A stretch of 64,000 bases of DNA, taken from NCBI GenBank assembly GCA_020634165.1, contig JACKCF010000005.1, forward strand, positions 1 to 64,000, given 5' to 3'. Within the stretch, counting starts at the first letter, position 1. Every line of letters starts with the position of its first letter. Under the pieces are notes generated by a model. That model had not been told where the DNA came from and did no database searches. It worked only from the letters and a program-made list of their open reading frames with translations. This document shows positions 1 through 7,946 of the stretch, piece by piece. The DNA comes from Anaerolineaceae bacterium (lineage in GTDB: Bacteria; Chloroflexota; Anaerolineae; Aggregatilineales; Phototrophicaceae). The translations under genes were made by a program, and so were the position numbers.

Positions 1-195
1 GTCGCCTTCCGGCAGCGCACACACTGCCGCCGGAGCGTTAATGATCGCAGCGACGTTACCAGCCGGACTCGTAAACCAGTCGGTTTTGGCGCCCGCCGTT
101 AAGCTCAGATTGCCATCTTCATCGGCGTTCCAGTCCACCGGAGCATTTTTCCATTGCAGCTCAGCGGGGATGGCTGATAGGCTAAAAGTGGTCAT
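1..195 (-). CDS. DUF1349-family protein, N-terminal fragment
   Basis: The reading frame starts at an ATG at 195 and runs off the left edge after 65 codons. The visible N-terminus (MTTFSLSAIPAELQWKNAP, then WNADEDGNLSLTAGAKTDWF) resembles the DUF1349 family of concanavalin-A-like beta-sandwich proteins, which carry a W-x-N-x-P start and a T-x-G-x-K-T-D-W-F motif. Family members are often linked to carbohydrate metabolism but have no firmly assigned reaction. It lies 25 bp downstream of the large unknown gene on the same strand and could be co-transcribed with it. The C-terminus is not in the window. Confidence 0.6.
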   Translation of the reverse strand, partial: MTTFSLSAIPAELQWKNAPVDWNADEDGNLSLTAGAKTDWFTSPAGNVAAIINAPAAVCALPEGD

Positions 196-220
196 AACCG
201 AAAGTCCTGTCTCAAGCTCT

Positions 221-2089
221 CTAGACATCAAATTTCATAGTGTGTGACATGCCATTGAACGCAATGTGGTACTCGTGGGCGTCAAAATCGGCGGTGCAAT
301 AGGGATTATCGAAGCGCGGGTAATTGTGCAGCTCGACCACCTCGCCCTTCACTTTGAAGGCTCCCTGCCACGTCAGGGAAATATCGCCAACGCTGGGTGA
401 CGCATAATATCCAGCAATATGGGCCACATTCACATGGGCACCTGCCACTGCCGCGACGAAATGCTCAAAATCGCCCCACTGCTTGGCGTTCCCCATTTCG
501 ACAATCCACACATTGTCCGGCGATGCCGCCCGCGCCTCAATGATCGGGTGAGCAACGTTAAAGCGGTCTTCATGCCAGGTCACTTTGTGCTGAGAATACA
601 GCGCGATGTAGCCGTCATCCTTGCGACCAAATACCCAATTCCCACGCTCGACCACCTCAACAAAGGCATCCCGCGGGAAGTACGCATGGCTGTAGGGGAA
701 TGGGTCATTTTTCGGGACATGGTGGATGCAAATAAGCACATTTTCATGCTGTGCCACGCGCGGCAAAATGCAGTTCCCAGCCCAGAAGTTCGGACGAGAA
801 ATCTCATCATCGGCGCCAGGGTGGTTGGTAAACACCAGCGCGTCAATACCGAGCGTGGCCTGCCAGGGGTGCTGCTGATAACCTGGCTTGCCTGCGCGAT
901 AATCCTGCGCGGCAGAAAGCATATAATCACCAGTGCGGTAGGTCTGGACATGTACCTCGGTCATGGCGTGGCATTCCATCTCCGCATCCACGATCTCGCC
1001 GTATTCCGCTATCTGCCATTGATAAAGGCGGTCATAGGTCGATTGGTAGTCTTCATGCAGGCTGACGCCATGCGTCGTGCGCAGGCGTTCATTTAGCCCC
1101 ATCACAGCCGGATGCACATAATCCTGAATGCTCCAGTACAGATGCCCATCATCGGCGCTATCGTAGGACAGCCCATATCGGTGCGCATCGGCGATATTCA
1201 GGCTGTGACGTTCCTTCATCAGGCGCGCCGGAACCAGGTCTGCGGCGATAGCTTCGATCACGGGCGGGCAGCGATAGCCACTCGTCACCAGTTGGACGGT
1301 CCCCAATGTCGCCGGATTGTTGAACACACCCATGCCGAACATCAGTTTGATGGTATTGCTGGCGTCCTCACCGCGCGCGCCTTTTATCAGTCGCGTATAG
1401 GTCCGGCCATGTGTGCAGCCCATCACCCCCCGATACGAATGCAGCGCCATTTCAAACATCAGCATATCGATGATCTTGCCGGCATTCTCGCGTACATCAT
1501 CCTGCTGGGCGAAGTCATACAGATTCACCAGCGCCAGCAAATCTTCTTCAAAATAGATATTTGACAACCACTCGCTGAAGCCAAAGCGCACGCGGAAGGT
1601 CAGCCAGCGCCGAATATAATGCAGCGCGTGGTCGATGTGATACTGGCCGCTGTTGCCATCATTCTCAAACGTCGCATCCGGGAAAAGCTGCCCCGCCAGC
1701 AGTTCATCACTGTGAAAGATAATCTGGTGATTCTCGGTCCAGTAGCAGCGGCCCAGTCGGCCCGGTTCATCCCACCAGTACTTAAACCACAACAGGGTCT
1801 TTTCCAACTCGCCGATGAGTTCCTGGCTGATATGCGGACTGTGCTTGTACTTGTACAGAATCCGCAAAAATCCGGCCAGGGAAAAATCGTTGCAATCCTG
1901 GTTGGAATAGACAAATTCTATCGCTTCACGGATAGGCTGTTCGTCAACATCACGGCCCAGTTCCAGCCGTGCGATCTGGCTCAGGAAGCCGAATTTGCCA
2001 CCTGGGGATTGCGCGGCGCAATATTCAAGATATGCTTGTCGCCGCTCGTCGTAGGTTCCCTGGGGTGTTGGCCAATAAATATCGTTCAT
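221..2089 (-). CDS. Large uncharacterised protein, possible alpha-toroid plus beta-sandwich enzyme
   Basis: A 622-residue cytoplasmic protein: no signal peptide or membrane segment is visible. The N-terminal half is rich in aromatic residues and looks helical (for example LLWFKYWWDEP and ALHYIRRWLTFRVRFGFSEW), the pattern of (alpha/alpha)-toroid proteins. The C-terminal third is more beta-like, with many His, Trp and Tyr residues (HPWQATLGIDALVFTNHPG). This layout recalls heparinase- or polysaccharide-lyase-like enzymes, but I recognise no diagnostic catalytic motif, so the function is open. The long frame, composition matching its neighbours and the ATG at 2089 support a real gene. Its neighbours are a DUF1349 protein downstream and a divergent SRPBCC gene upstream. 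Confidence 0.6.
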   Translation of the reverse strand: MNDIYWPTPQGTYDERRQAYLEYCAAQSPGGKFGFLSQIARLELGRDVDEQPIREAIEFVYSNQDCNDFSLAGFLRILYKYKHSPHISQELIGELEKTLLWFKYWWDEPGRLGRCYWTENHQIIFHSDELLAGQLFPDATFENDGNSGQYHIDHALHYIRRWLTFRVRFGFSEWLSNIYFEEDLLALVNLYDFAQQDDVRENAGKIIDMLMFEMALHSYRGVMGCTHGRTYTRLIKGARGEDASNTIKLMFGMGVFNNPATLGTVQLVTSGYRCPPVIEAIAADLVPARLMKERHSLNIADAHRYGLSYDSADDGHLYWSIQDYVHPAVMGLNERLRTTHGVSLHEDYQSTYDRLYQWQIAEYGEIVDAEMECHAMTEVHVQTYRTGDYMLSAAQDYRAGKPGYQQHPWQATLGIDALVFTNHPGADDEISRPNFWAGNCILPRVAQHENVLICIHHVPKNDPFPYSHAYFPRDAFVEVVERGNWVFGRKDDGYIALYSQHKVTWHEDRFNVAHPIIEARAASPDNVWIVEMGNAKQWGDFEHFVAAVAGAHVNVAHIAGYYASPSVGDISLTWQGAFKVKGEVVELHNYPRFDNPYCTADFDAHEYHIAFNGMSHTMKFDV

Positions 2090-2200
2090 ATTCTCTCATA
2101 ACCCTATTTGATGAGATCAGCCGGAAATGCGCTTTCGTTGTTGGCCGCGCATCAGGCTGATGCATTTCCACAAAATACAATCCAATTTCAAACGGTATTA

Positions 2201-2233
2201 CATGTCATTCTATAGAATAATACAAATGACATG
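2201..2233. promoter_or_regulatory. Inverted repeat CATGTCATT-N15-AATGACATG
   Basis: A perfect 9-bp inverted repeat (2201-2209 and 2225-2233) with a 15-bp AT-rich spacer. It lies in the divergent region between the large unknown gene (starting at 2089) and the SRPBCC gene (starting at 2282). The spacing between arm centres is about two helical turns, which suits a dimeric regulator. One CATGTCATT half-site also occurs at 10000-10008. No regulator can be assigned. Confidence 0.4.
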
Positions 2234-2281
2234 CACGTCACAGCTTGTTGGAGAAGGTTTACAGGAAAAAAGGTTCTTTTT

Positions 2282-2731
2282 ATGGATACCAGCCAAATTG
2301 AGGCCAGAGCGGAACTCATCATCCGCAAATCAGTCTCCGATGTCTACAGGTCATTCATCTACCCTGCCCTGACCACCCGTTTCTGGTTCAGCAAAAGCAG
2401 CGGCCAGCTAACGCCTAATGCCGATGTTCAGTGGGATTGGGCCGCCCAACCGTCCGCAATCGTTCACGTCAAAGCCATCGAAGAAAATCACCATATCATC
2501 ATCGAATGGCACGATACGGAAACGCTGGTCGTACGCTTCCAATCCTTAGAAAATAACCAGACCCTGGTAACGATGCGCGACTGGGGCTTTTCCGGCTCCG
2601 AAAAAGAAGTCGTCGAAAGAGCATTGGCCACAACGAATGAATTCGCACTCGTCCTGGCAGGCTTAAAAGTCTATCTGGAACATGGCCTTCAACTGAACTT
2701 ACTGGCCAACCAGGCACAGAATCCATCATAA
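2282..2731 (+). CDS. SRPBCC / AHSA1-like domain protein
   Basis: A 149-residue single-domain protein of the START/SRPBCC hydrophobic-ligand-binding superfamily, resembling the AHSA1 (activator of Hsp90 ATPase homologue) branch. Typical features are an early E-I-x-I-x-K-S-V-x-D-V-Y-x-x-F-like segment (AELIIRKSVSDVYRSFIYP), the T-R-F-W-F-S helix, a central V-x-W-D-W strand and a long C-terminal helix. The ATG at 2282 is preferred over an upstream one because AGGAAAAAAGG lies just before it and homologues begin about here. Such proteins bind small lipids or intermediates; no specific ligand can be named. It is transcribed away from the leftward genes and is probably monocistronic. Confidence 0.7.
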   Translation: MDTSQIEARAELIIRKSVSDVYRSFIYPALTTRFWFSKSSGQLTPNADVQWDWAAQPSAIVHVKAIEENHHIIIEWHDTETLVVRFQSLENNQTLVTMRDWGFSGSEKEVVERALATTNEFALVLAGLKVYLEHGLQLNLLANQAQNPS

Positions 2732-2844
2732 GGCTGCGAGCTTCACCCCCTGGCCATCGCCTGGGGCAATTGCATACCCGCTTATCACCAACCGGACGAT
2801 CCCCGCTCCGGCAATCTGTAATACCTACTCACCCGTGCCAGCCT

Positions 2845-3639
2845 TCACCTTTGTGAGAAAAACTCCTCAAGCATCTCGTTAAACATATCAGGCTGTTCCA
2901 TATTCGGCAGATGCGCTGTATTTTCCATAATGGCTTTCTGTGCATTGGGAATGCTGGCCGCGAGCAGATTCGCCATTTCGATAATCTGCTCTGTATCCAG
3001 CGAGCCAACAATGACCAGTGTTGGCACATCAATCTCCGATAAATGCTCCACCGCCGACCGAACCGGCCACATGATATCCGGTCGGGCATTCTGCCCAAAA
3101 TTGGATGCATAATAATGCTTGTAAACATAGGCTTTCAGATCATCCGGCACATCTTCGCTTGCTCGTCCACGACCGACAACGAAGAGTTGCACACCAATCT
3201 CCGTGACGCCCGCGTAGTCCTTATTTTCGTAAGCCTGACGTGCCTTTTCACATAGCTCCGGCAACGGCGCAGATGGCTTGTACCCCACGATACTGCTGCC
3301 GACCAGAACCAACCTGGAAACCCGTTCTGGATAGTTGACCGCAAATTCCAGGGAAACCATGCCGCCCAGCGAACACCCGACCAGGGTCGCCTTGTCAATC
3401 TCAAGAGCATCCATCACCTGCCGCAAGTCATCTACATAAGAAACCGAATCGTCAGGCAAAGGTGATTCACCAAAGCCGGGCTGGTCGTACCTGATGACCC
3501 GATGACTTGCGGAAAAATGCGCGAGCTGTGCATCCCACATATGCCGATCTGCCAGCCCTGCATGCAGAAACACAATGGGTTCACCCGTGCCCTGCACATC
3601 ATAAATTATCGGCCTACCACCAATGTCGATTTCAGGCAT
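2845..3639 (-). CDS. Alpha/beta hydrolase
   Basis: A 264-residue alpha/beta-hydrolase with the oxyanion motif FLHAGLADRHMWD, the strand VIRYDQPGFGESP, and the nucleophile elbow G-C-S-L-G-G (Ser90). An acid follows in the VGSLDTE region and the catalytic His in NTAHLPNMEQP. It resembles 3-oxoadipate enol-lactonase-like and related ester or lactone hydrolases, but the substrate is unknown. I chose the ATG at 3639 because GGGAG lies 7 bases upstream and the protein then begins at the first strand. It starts 23 bp after the MetE-like gene on the same strand, so the two probably form an operon. Confidence 0.8.
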   Translation of the reverse strand: MPEIDIGGRPIIYDVQGTGEPIVFLHAGLADRHMWDAQLAHFSASHRVIRYDQPGFGESPLPDDSVSYVDDLRQVMDALEIDKATLVGCSLGGMVSLEFAVNYPERVSRLVLVGSSIVGYKPSAPLPELCEKARQAYENKDYAGVTEIGVQLFVVGRGRASEDVPDDLKAYVYKHYYASNFGQNARPDIMWPVRSAVEHLSEIDVPTLVIVGSLDTEQIIEMANLLAASIPNAQKAIMENTAHLPNMEQPDMFNEMLEEFFSQR

Positions 3640-3662
3640 GTCTATCTCCCTCAAAAGCACGC

Positions 3663-4688
3663 TCAGGAAATTTCCGCGCGAACGATTTTCGTACCAGCAA
3701 CCATCGACACCAGCTTACGCTTGGCCGCCCAGCGTGCCGTCTGGCTAAAGCCGCAGTCCGGCGTCACTGTGACGCGCTCCGGCGGCAGGACTTCCAGCAC
3801 CGCTCGCAGGCGTTCGGCCACATCTTCCGGCGTCTCCACATAATAATTCTTCACATCAATCAGGCCGACAGCGATGCGCTTATCCTCTGGGAATTCGCGC
3901 AGGATGTCTAATTCGGCCAATTCACGGTTGGCAAATTCCAGCGCGTATTCCTTCAGGTTCATATCGAAGATATGCGGCAGCAGCGGTTTATAGGTTCGTT
4001 TGGCCACAGGCCGACCCAGATAATTCCCGAAGCACAGGTGCATGCTGATGTGCGCATTCACACCCTCAACCGTCTTGTTGAACAACTCCACGAACTCTTT
4101 CGGCGTGCTGGAATGCACTGACATCGATGGCTCATCCATCTGGATGAAATTGACACCTGCCGCCACCAGCCGCTTGAGTTCCGCATTCACCAGCCCACTC
4201 AGCCCCCAGGCGACTTCCATGCGATCTTTATAGACCTTGCCGCCGTCAATGCGTCCCGATAGCGTAAACGGTCCGGCAATCGGCATCTTAATCTGGCGAT
4301 TTGTGCGCTTCCTGACGTACTCATATTCTTCCATCAGGCCCAACCCATTGGGCGCACCCAATGGCTCCAGCGCCAGATATTTTTCGCGCTGGTCATGGCC
4401 ACCCACGCCCGATTTGCGGCTTTGTTCGCGCGTATCCAGCCCAGTCATATGGTGATAAAACTCAGCGGTGAAGAAGCCTACACGCCGCATTTCGCCATCG
4501 GTGATGATGTCTACATCGGCGTCTTCCTGATCGCGCACCGCCACATCGACGGCATCGTCCTCGGCTTCCTTCAGGTCGGCTTCCCCGAACTCTCCGGCAG
4601 CAGCCGCTTTCTGTACCAGATGCAGCCATCCCGGCTGCGAATACGATCCAATCACACTGGTTGGAATAACAGGTAGATTTTCGTACAT
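3663..4688 (-). CDS. Cobalamin-independent methionine synthase-like methyltransferase (catalytic domain only)
   Basis: A 341-residue protein matching the C-terminal catalytic barrel of MetE (UROD/MetE-like fold) without MetE's N-terminal half. Expected zinc ligands are visible: H and C in M-H-L-C-F-G-N and a late Cys in T-P-D-C-G-F-S-Q. The V-I-G-S-Y-S-x-P start and Q-M-D-E-P motif are also family hallmarks. Short MetE-like proteins transfer methyl groups to thiols, using a methyl donor that differs between clades. Pairing with an alpha/beta hydrolase rather than methionine genes suggests a catabolic demethylation or C-S role, but that is inference. The start at 4688 gives the usual N-terminus (YENLPVIPTSVIGSYSQPGW). 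Confidence 0.8.
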   Translation of the reverse strand: MYENLPVIPTSVIGSYSQPGWLHLVQKAAAAGEFGEADLKEAEDDAVDVAVRDQEDADVDIITDGEMRRVGFFTAEFYHHMTGLDTREQSRKSGVGGHDQREKYLALEPLGAPNGLGLMEEYEYVRKRTNRQIKMPIAGPFTLSGRIDGGKVYKDRMEVAWGLSGLVNAELKRLVAAGVNFIQMDEPSMSVHSSTPKEFVELFNKTVEGVNAHISMHLCFGNYLGRPVAKRTYKPLLPHIFDMNLKEYALEFANRELAELDILREFPEDKRIAVGLIDVKNYYVETPEDVAERLRAVLEVLPPERVTVTPDCGFSQTARWAAKRKLVSMVAGTKIVRAEIS

Positions 4689-4757
4689 GGATTAATTCCT
4701 TTTCTTGGTGTCTCTAAACAACACGTTTTTTGCTTCGGTTTAGAACTGGCAAACGAG

Positions 4758-5116
4758 TTCTTAGTTTTTAGTCATGAGTTTTTAGAGCGTATTTATTAAG
4801 CGAACATGACAGTTATTTTCGCCATAGGCTGAAATAATCTTGCAACGGGAAGCGCACTCAAGGCGCTCTGCGTTGCTATATCCGCTTTTCTGCGCGTTTA
4901 AGTCCCTATTTGAGTCCCTATAAGGGACTTGGCTTTTGCCTAGCCAGATCACTTCAGTATCCGGCGGCACCACATAGCTAAATATCTTGCCGAAAAAAAT
5001 GCTCCATTTGTCAGTAACTAAAAACTAATCACTAACGACTAACCACTTATCACCTCATTGCGCTTAGTAGGCAAGCGCCCTTAGCTGACAGCTATTCGCT
5101 GACGGCTGATAGCTCT
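4758..5116. repeat. Low-complexity intergenic repeats in a 429-bp gene-free stretch
   Basis: The gap 4689-5117 holds no convincing gene. It contains short dispersed repeats that recur in this window: CTAAAAACTCATGACTAAAA on the minus strand (4758-4785); AGTCCCT-ATA-AGGGACT, a 7-bp hairpin at 4913-4929 preceded by another AGTCCCTAT; AACTAAAAACTAATCACTAACGACTAA (5017-5043); and AGCTGACAGC...GCTGATAGCTC (5092-5116). Related ACTAACGACTAA copies lie at 7932-7943 and 61377-61387, and a GCTGATAGCTGACAGC copy lies at 12615-12630. All sit near gene ends, which fits mobile or slippage-derived intergenic repeats. Confidence 0.55.
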
Positions 5117-5117
5117 C

Positions 5118-5885
5118 CTACCGCATCGTCCAGCCGCCATCGACCGTCAGCACCGTGCCTGTGACAAACTTGGCATCATCTGACGCCAGATAGGCCGCCG
5201 CCCCGGCGATGTCCTCTGGCTGCCCCATCGCTCCGGTGAGCGGTTGCAGCGTCTGTAATCTCTCCTGAATATGCTCGTTGCTCTGGGCACGCTGGCTCAT
5301 CGGCGTCAGGATCAGCCCCGGCGCGATGACATTCGCCCGAATATGGTGCTTGGCATAATAAGACGCCATCGCCCGCGTGAAGCTGATGATGCCGCCTTTG
5401 CTGGCAGCATAAGCATGTGTCGAAAAATCATCATCCCCGCCAACGATGCCCAATACCGAGGCCAGCGTAATCAGCGAACCGCCATTTTCGTTGGTCAACA
5501 TGGCATTGAGGACATGTTTGCACACATGGAACATGCTTGTCAGGTTGATGTTCAGCACGCGGTTCCAGGCATCTTCGGTGCATTCATGGGCCGGACCATC
5601 ACCCCAGCGCCGCCCACTGACACCCACCCCGCTGAACGCGATGTCGATATGGCCATAATCGCGCTTCGTCGCCTCAACTGCCGCCTGTACCGCCTCGGAA
5701 TCCGTCACATCGACGATATGCGCATGGGCCGCGTTGAGTTCCTCCGCCAGTTCTGCCAGCGGTTCTGCCTGAACATCCCACAAAGAGACGGTCGCACCTT
5801 CTTCGGCAAAGCGCCGCGCCACCGCTTGCCCGATGCCTCCGGCAGCGCCCGTGACAATCGCCACTCGATTTTCCAGCCGTTTCAT
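5118..5885 (-). CDS. Short-chain dehydrogenase/reductase (classical SDR)
   Basis: A 255-residue classical SDR: the NAD(P)-binding motif T-G-A-A-G-G-I-G is near the N-terminus, followed by an acidic D at the end of beta-2 (LWDVQ), which favours NAD. The catalytic Ser is in TLASVLG, Y-A-A-S-K carries the Tyr and Lys, and the C-terminus has the V-D-G-G-W-T motif. It oxidises or reduces a secondary alcohol or ketone on an unidentified, probably carbohydrate, substrate. Its ATG overlaps the stop of the upstream SIS-domain gene by 4 bp, so the two are translationally coupled and likely act in the same pathway. Confidence 0.85.
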   Translation of the reverse strand: MKRLENRVAIVTGAAGGIGQAVARRFAEEGATVSLWDVQAEPLAELAEELNAAHAHIVDVTDSEAVQAAVEATKRDYGHIDIAFSGVGVSGRRWGDGPAHECTEDAWNRVLNINLTSMFHVCKHVLNAMLTNENGGSLITLASVLGIVGGDDDFSTHAYAASKGGIISFTRAMASYYAKHHIRANVIAPGLILTPMSQRAQSNEHIQERLQTLQPLTGAMGQPEDIAGAAAYLASDDAKFVTGTVLTVDGGWTMR

Positions 5886-6679
5886 TTGGACTCGTCCTCA
5901 ATGAACGTTTGCGCCACCCGACGCCGATAATCGTCGTAGGTCTTATCGAATAATTCCGCTGATTTTTCGCTGCCGATCAGCACGCTGCTGGTCAGGACCA
6001 GCGGTGGCTTACCCATATTGGTCAACTGTGCCGCGATCATGCTCTTCATGGCGTTGATGATGTAGCCATAAGCAATCGTCGAACCTGGGCCAACCGGCGT
6101 TTCCAGGCCGTCGATCTCGACCAGCGCGTCACCTTTAGGCACACACAAATCAATCGTGATGTCGGCAATATCGGAAAGACGCTTGCCGGAACTGTGCTTG
6201 GGCGTTGAAGCAAGACTGTGATCCACCGATACCAGCGCAATCAGCGGCAGATTGCGTTCCTTAGCCCCCAGAGCCACGTCGATGACAGTCGCATTCACGC
6301 CGCTGACGGAAAAGACCATCATGCAGTCATGCGCATGGAACACGAAATTGCGCAGGATCATCTGGCCCAGGCCCTCCATACGCTCGATGAACATCGCCTG
6401 CCGCTGGCCATTGGCCCCGACCACCTGTGTATGGAACGTCAGCGAAAGTTCGACAATCGGATGGAAGCCAGGGAAGCTGCCATGCCTGGGGAACATCTCC
6501 TCAACCGGAATGCGTGAATGCCCCGTGCCGAATAGGTGCACCAGCCCTTCGTTGGCGATAGTATTCGCGCAAAGATCCGCCGCTTGCAGCATGGCATCCA
6601 TCTGCGTGCTTTGAATACGCTCTGCAATTGAGTTGGCCGCCGCAAAATAGGCCTGCGCGGCTGCGAGTGGTTCAGTCAA
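5882..6679 (-). CDS. SIS-domain sugar-phosphate-binding protein (UPF0309-like)
   Basis: A 265-residue SIS-domain protein. The phosphosugar-binding region is visible as VHLFGTGHSRIPVEEMF followed by MVFSVSGVNATVIDVALGAK, typical of the UPF0309 branch of predicted phosphosugar isomerases or binding proteins. I start it at a TTG at 6679: AAGGAG lies 7 bases upstream, and the peptide then starts TEPLAAAQAY as family members do, whereas a longer ATG-started version adds 20 unlikely Cys/Arg-rich residues. It probably isomerises or senses a sugar phosphate in the catabolic pathway served by the downstream SDR, with which it overlaps by 4 bp. Confidence 0.75.
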   Translation of the reverse strand: MTEPLAAAQAYFAAANSIAERIQSTQMDAMLQAADLCANTIANEGLVHLFGTGHSRIPVEEMFPRHGSFPGFHPIVELSLTFHTQVVGANGQRQAMFIERMEGLGQMILRNFVFHAHDCMMVFSVSGVNATVIDVALGAKERNLPLIALVSVDHSLASTPKHSSGKRLSDIADITIDLCVPKGDALVEIDGLETPVGPGSTIAYGYIINAMKSMIAAQLTNMGKPPLVLTSSVLIGSEKSAELFDKTYDDYRRRVAQTFIEDESK

Positions 6680-6807
6680 AGTGGAACTCCTTTTTGTGCA
6701 TCGACAATTCCTTGAAACACAAGGAAAGATTTCATTCAAGTCACTTTATAATCGAACTAGGTCTATTCTATAAATGTGTCCACGATTAAAAGTAAAAGGC
6801 AGCTCTC

Positions 6808-7671
6808 TTGCGTAAATTGTTCCTACTCTTTACCGTGCTCACTTTCTTCTTTTCCGGCAGCATCTTCGCCCAGGAAGACGAGGATGATCTCAACGAAATT
6901 GCCCGCTACAGCATCGATGAAGCTGGTAATCTATCGCTCATCAGCGGCACCGAAGATGCCGCCCATGATGACCTCTGGATTCTGATGCTCGTCCTGCTCC
7001 CCACCGACTACGTTGAGCAGTACCTCGTCGAATTCGCCGTCTTTGACTCTGAAGACACCCTTGCCTACGTCAGCGAACTCCAGGAAGACGAGTGGGACCT
7101 GGGTGTTGCCATCAACGACGACCCCGAACGCGCCCTGACCGTCATTCACGAATTTGGCCATATCGTTGCTCTCAACAATACCCAGTACGATACCTACCCG
7201 ACGGTCATCGAAGATCAGCAGTCGTCGCTCGATGAAGACGCTTATTACGATGGCGTCGATGCCGATATGGCTGCCTGCCCCACCACTCCGTTTGAGGATG
7301 GCTGCCCGCTGTCGGATTCCTACATCGAGCTGTTCACCCAGGAATTCTGGGATGCCCAGGATGTCGAAGCCATCGTCTACGAGGAAATCGACGATCCGGC
7401 AGCCGAGTTCTTCGATGCCAATCCCGATGCCTTCGTCAGCGAATATGCCGCCACCAACCCCATCGAGGACTTCGCCGAGAGCTTTTCGTATTTCGTCGGA
7501 CTGGACGATGAGGACTTCCCCGACAACGGCGACGATTACATGATGGACGCCAAAATCCTCTTCTTCGAGCAGTTCCCGGAACTGGTCGCCATGCGCGAAT
7601 CCATCCGAGAGAACGCCGCCGCCAATGGCATCGAGTTCCAGTTCAGCGACGAAAGCAACTACTTCGACTAG
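6808..7671 (+). CDS. Secreted, very acidic protein with HExxH...E zinc-peptidase signature
   Basis: A 287-residue protein with a signal peptide (RKLFLLFTVLTFFFSGSIFA, cleavage after A21) and a strikingly acidic mature part. It carries the gluzincin-like zinc motif H-E-F-G-H at residues 114-118 (ligands H114, H118; catalytic E115) and a plausible third ligand E224 in N-P-I-E-D-F-A-E-S-F. This suggests an extracellular zinc metallopeptidase, though the surrounding sequence is not one I can place in a named family. The start is a TTG at 6808 with AAAAGG just upstream. A weak hairpin terminator follows at 7704. It is probably monocistronic. Confidence 0.7.
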   Translation: MRKLFLLFTVLTFFFSGSIFAQEDEDDLNEIARYSIDEAGNLSLISGTEDAAHDDLWILMLVLLPTDYVEQYLVEFAVFDSEDTLAYVSELQEDEWDLGVAINDDPERALTVIHEFGHIVALNNTQYDTYPTVIEDQQSSLDEDAYYDGVDADMAACPTTPFEDGCPLSDSYIELFTQEFWDAQDVEAIVYEEIDDPAAEFFDANPDAFVSEYAATNPIEDFAESFSYFVGLDDEDFPDNGDDYMMDAKILFFEQFPELVAMRESIRENAAANGIEFQFSDESNYFD

Positions 7672-7703
7672 TCGTTACGACAATTCAGTTGTTAAGGTCT
7701 GCG

Positions 7704-7730
7704 AGGCGGGTCATAGTATCCGCCTTTGTT
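7704..7730 (+). terminator. Probable rho-independent terminator
   Basis: AGGCGG (7704-7709) pairs with CCGCCT (7720-7725) around a 10-base loop and is followed by TTGTTATT. It lies 32 bp after the stop of the secreted metallopeptidase-like gene. The short T-run makes it weaker than others in the window. Confidence 0.5.
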
Positions 7731-7773
7731 ATTGACTTTTATCCACCAAGCAAGGCGAAGGCTCGCCTGGTCG

Positions 7774-7881
7774 GACCCCCATCCTCAGTCCTTCCCCCGA
7801 AGGAGGAAGGATGCCGTTCTACAACCATCATGGCTCATCAAAGTCCCCTCTCCTTCGGGGAGGGGATTCAGGGGTGGGGTC
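7774..7881. repeat. Palindromic intergenic repeat, modules A (7774-7815) and B (7841-7881)
   Basis: First clear copy of the window's two-module repeat. Module A reads GACCCCCATCCTCAGTCC then a CCTTCCCCCGAAGGAGGAAGG hairpin core ending in ATGCC. Module B reads AAGTCCCCTCTCC, a TTCG loop, GGGGAGGGG, then ATTCAGGGGTGGGGTC. Both fold into hairpins, and the A-spacer-B order with a 25-bp spacer recurs at 12425-12532. Copies are confined to gaps between genes, like REP/BIME elements. The ACTAACGACTAA repeat follows at 7932, running into the stop of the ROK gene. Confidence 0.75.
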
Positions 7882-7946
7882 ATAGAGAGCAAGCATTTTG
7901 TGTCCCTTCGTAAAATATTTTGGCAACACACACTAACGACTAAGAA

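Noticed and set aside
419..2101. Several plus-strand frames (419-1096, 1112-1564, 1619-2101)
   Set aside because: They are antisense shadows of the 622-residue gene, with low-complexity His/Arg-rich products.
4782..4973. A 63-codon minus-strand frame in the 429-bp gap
   Set aside because: No family resemblance or ribosome-binding site, and it spans a hairpin repeat.
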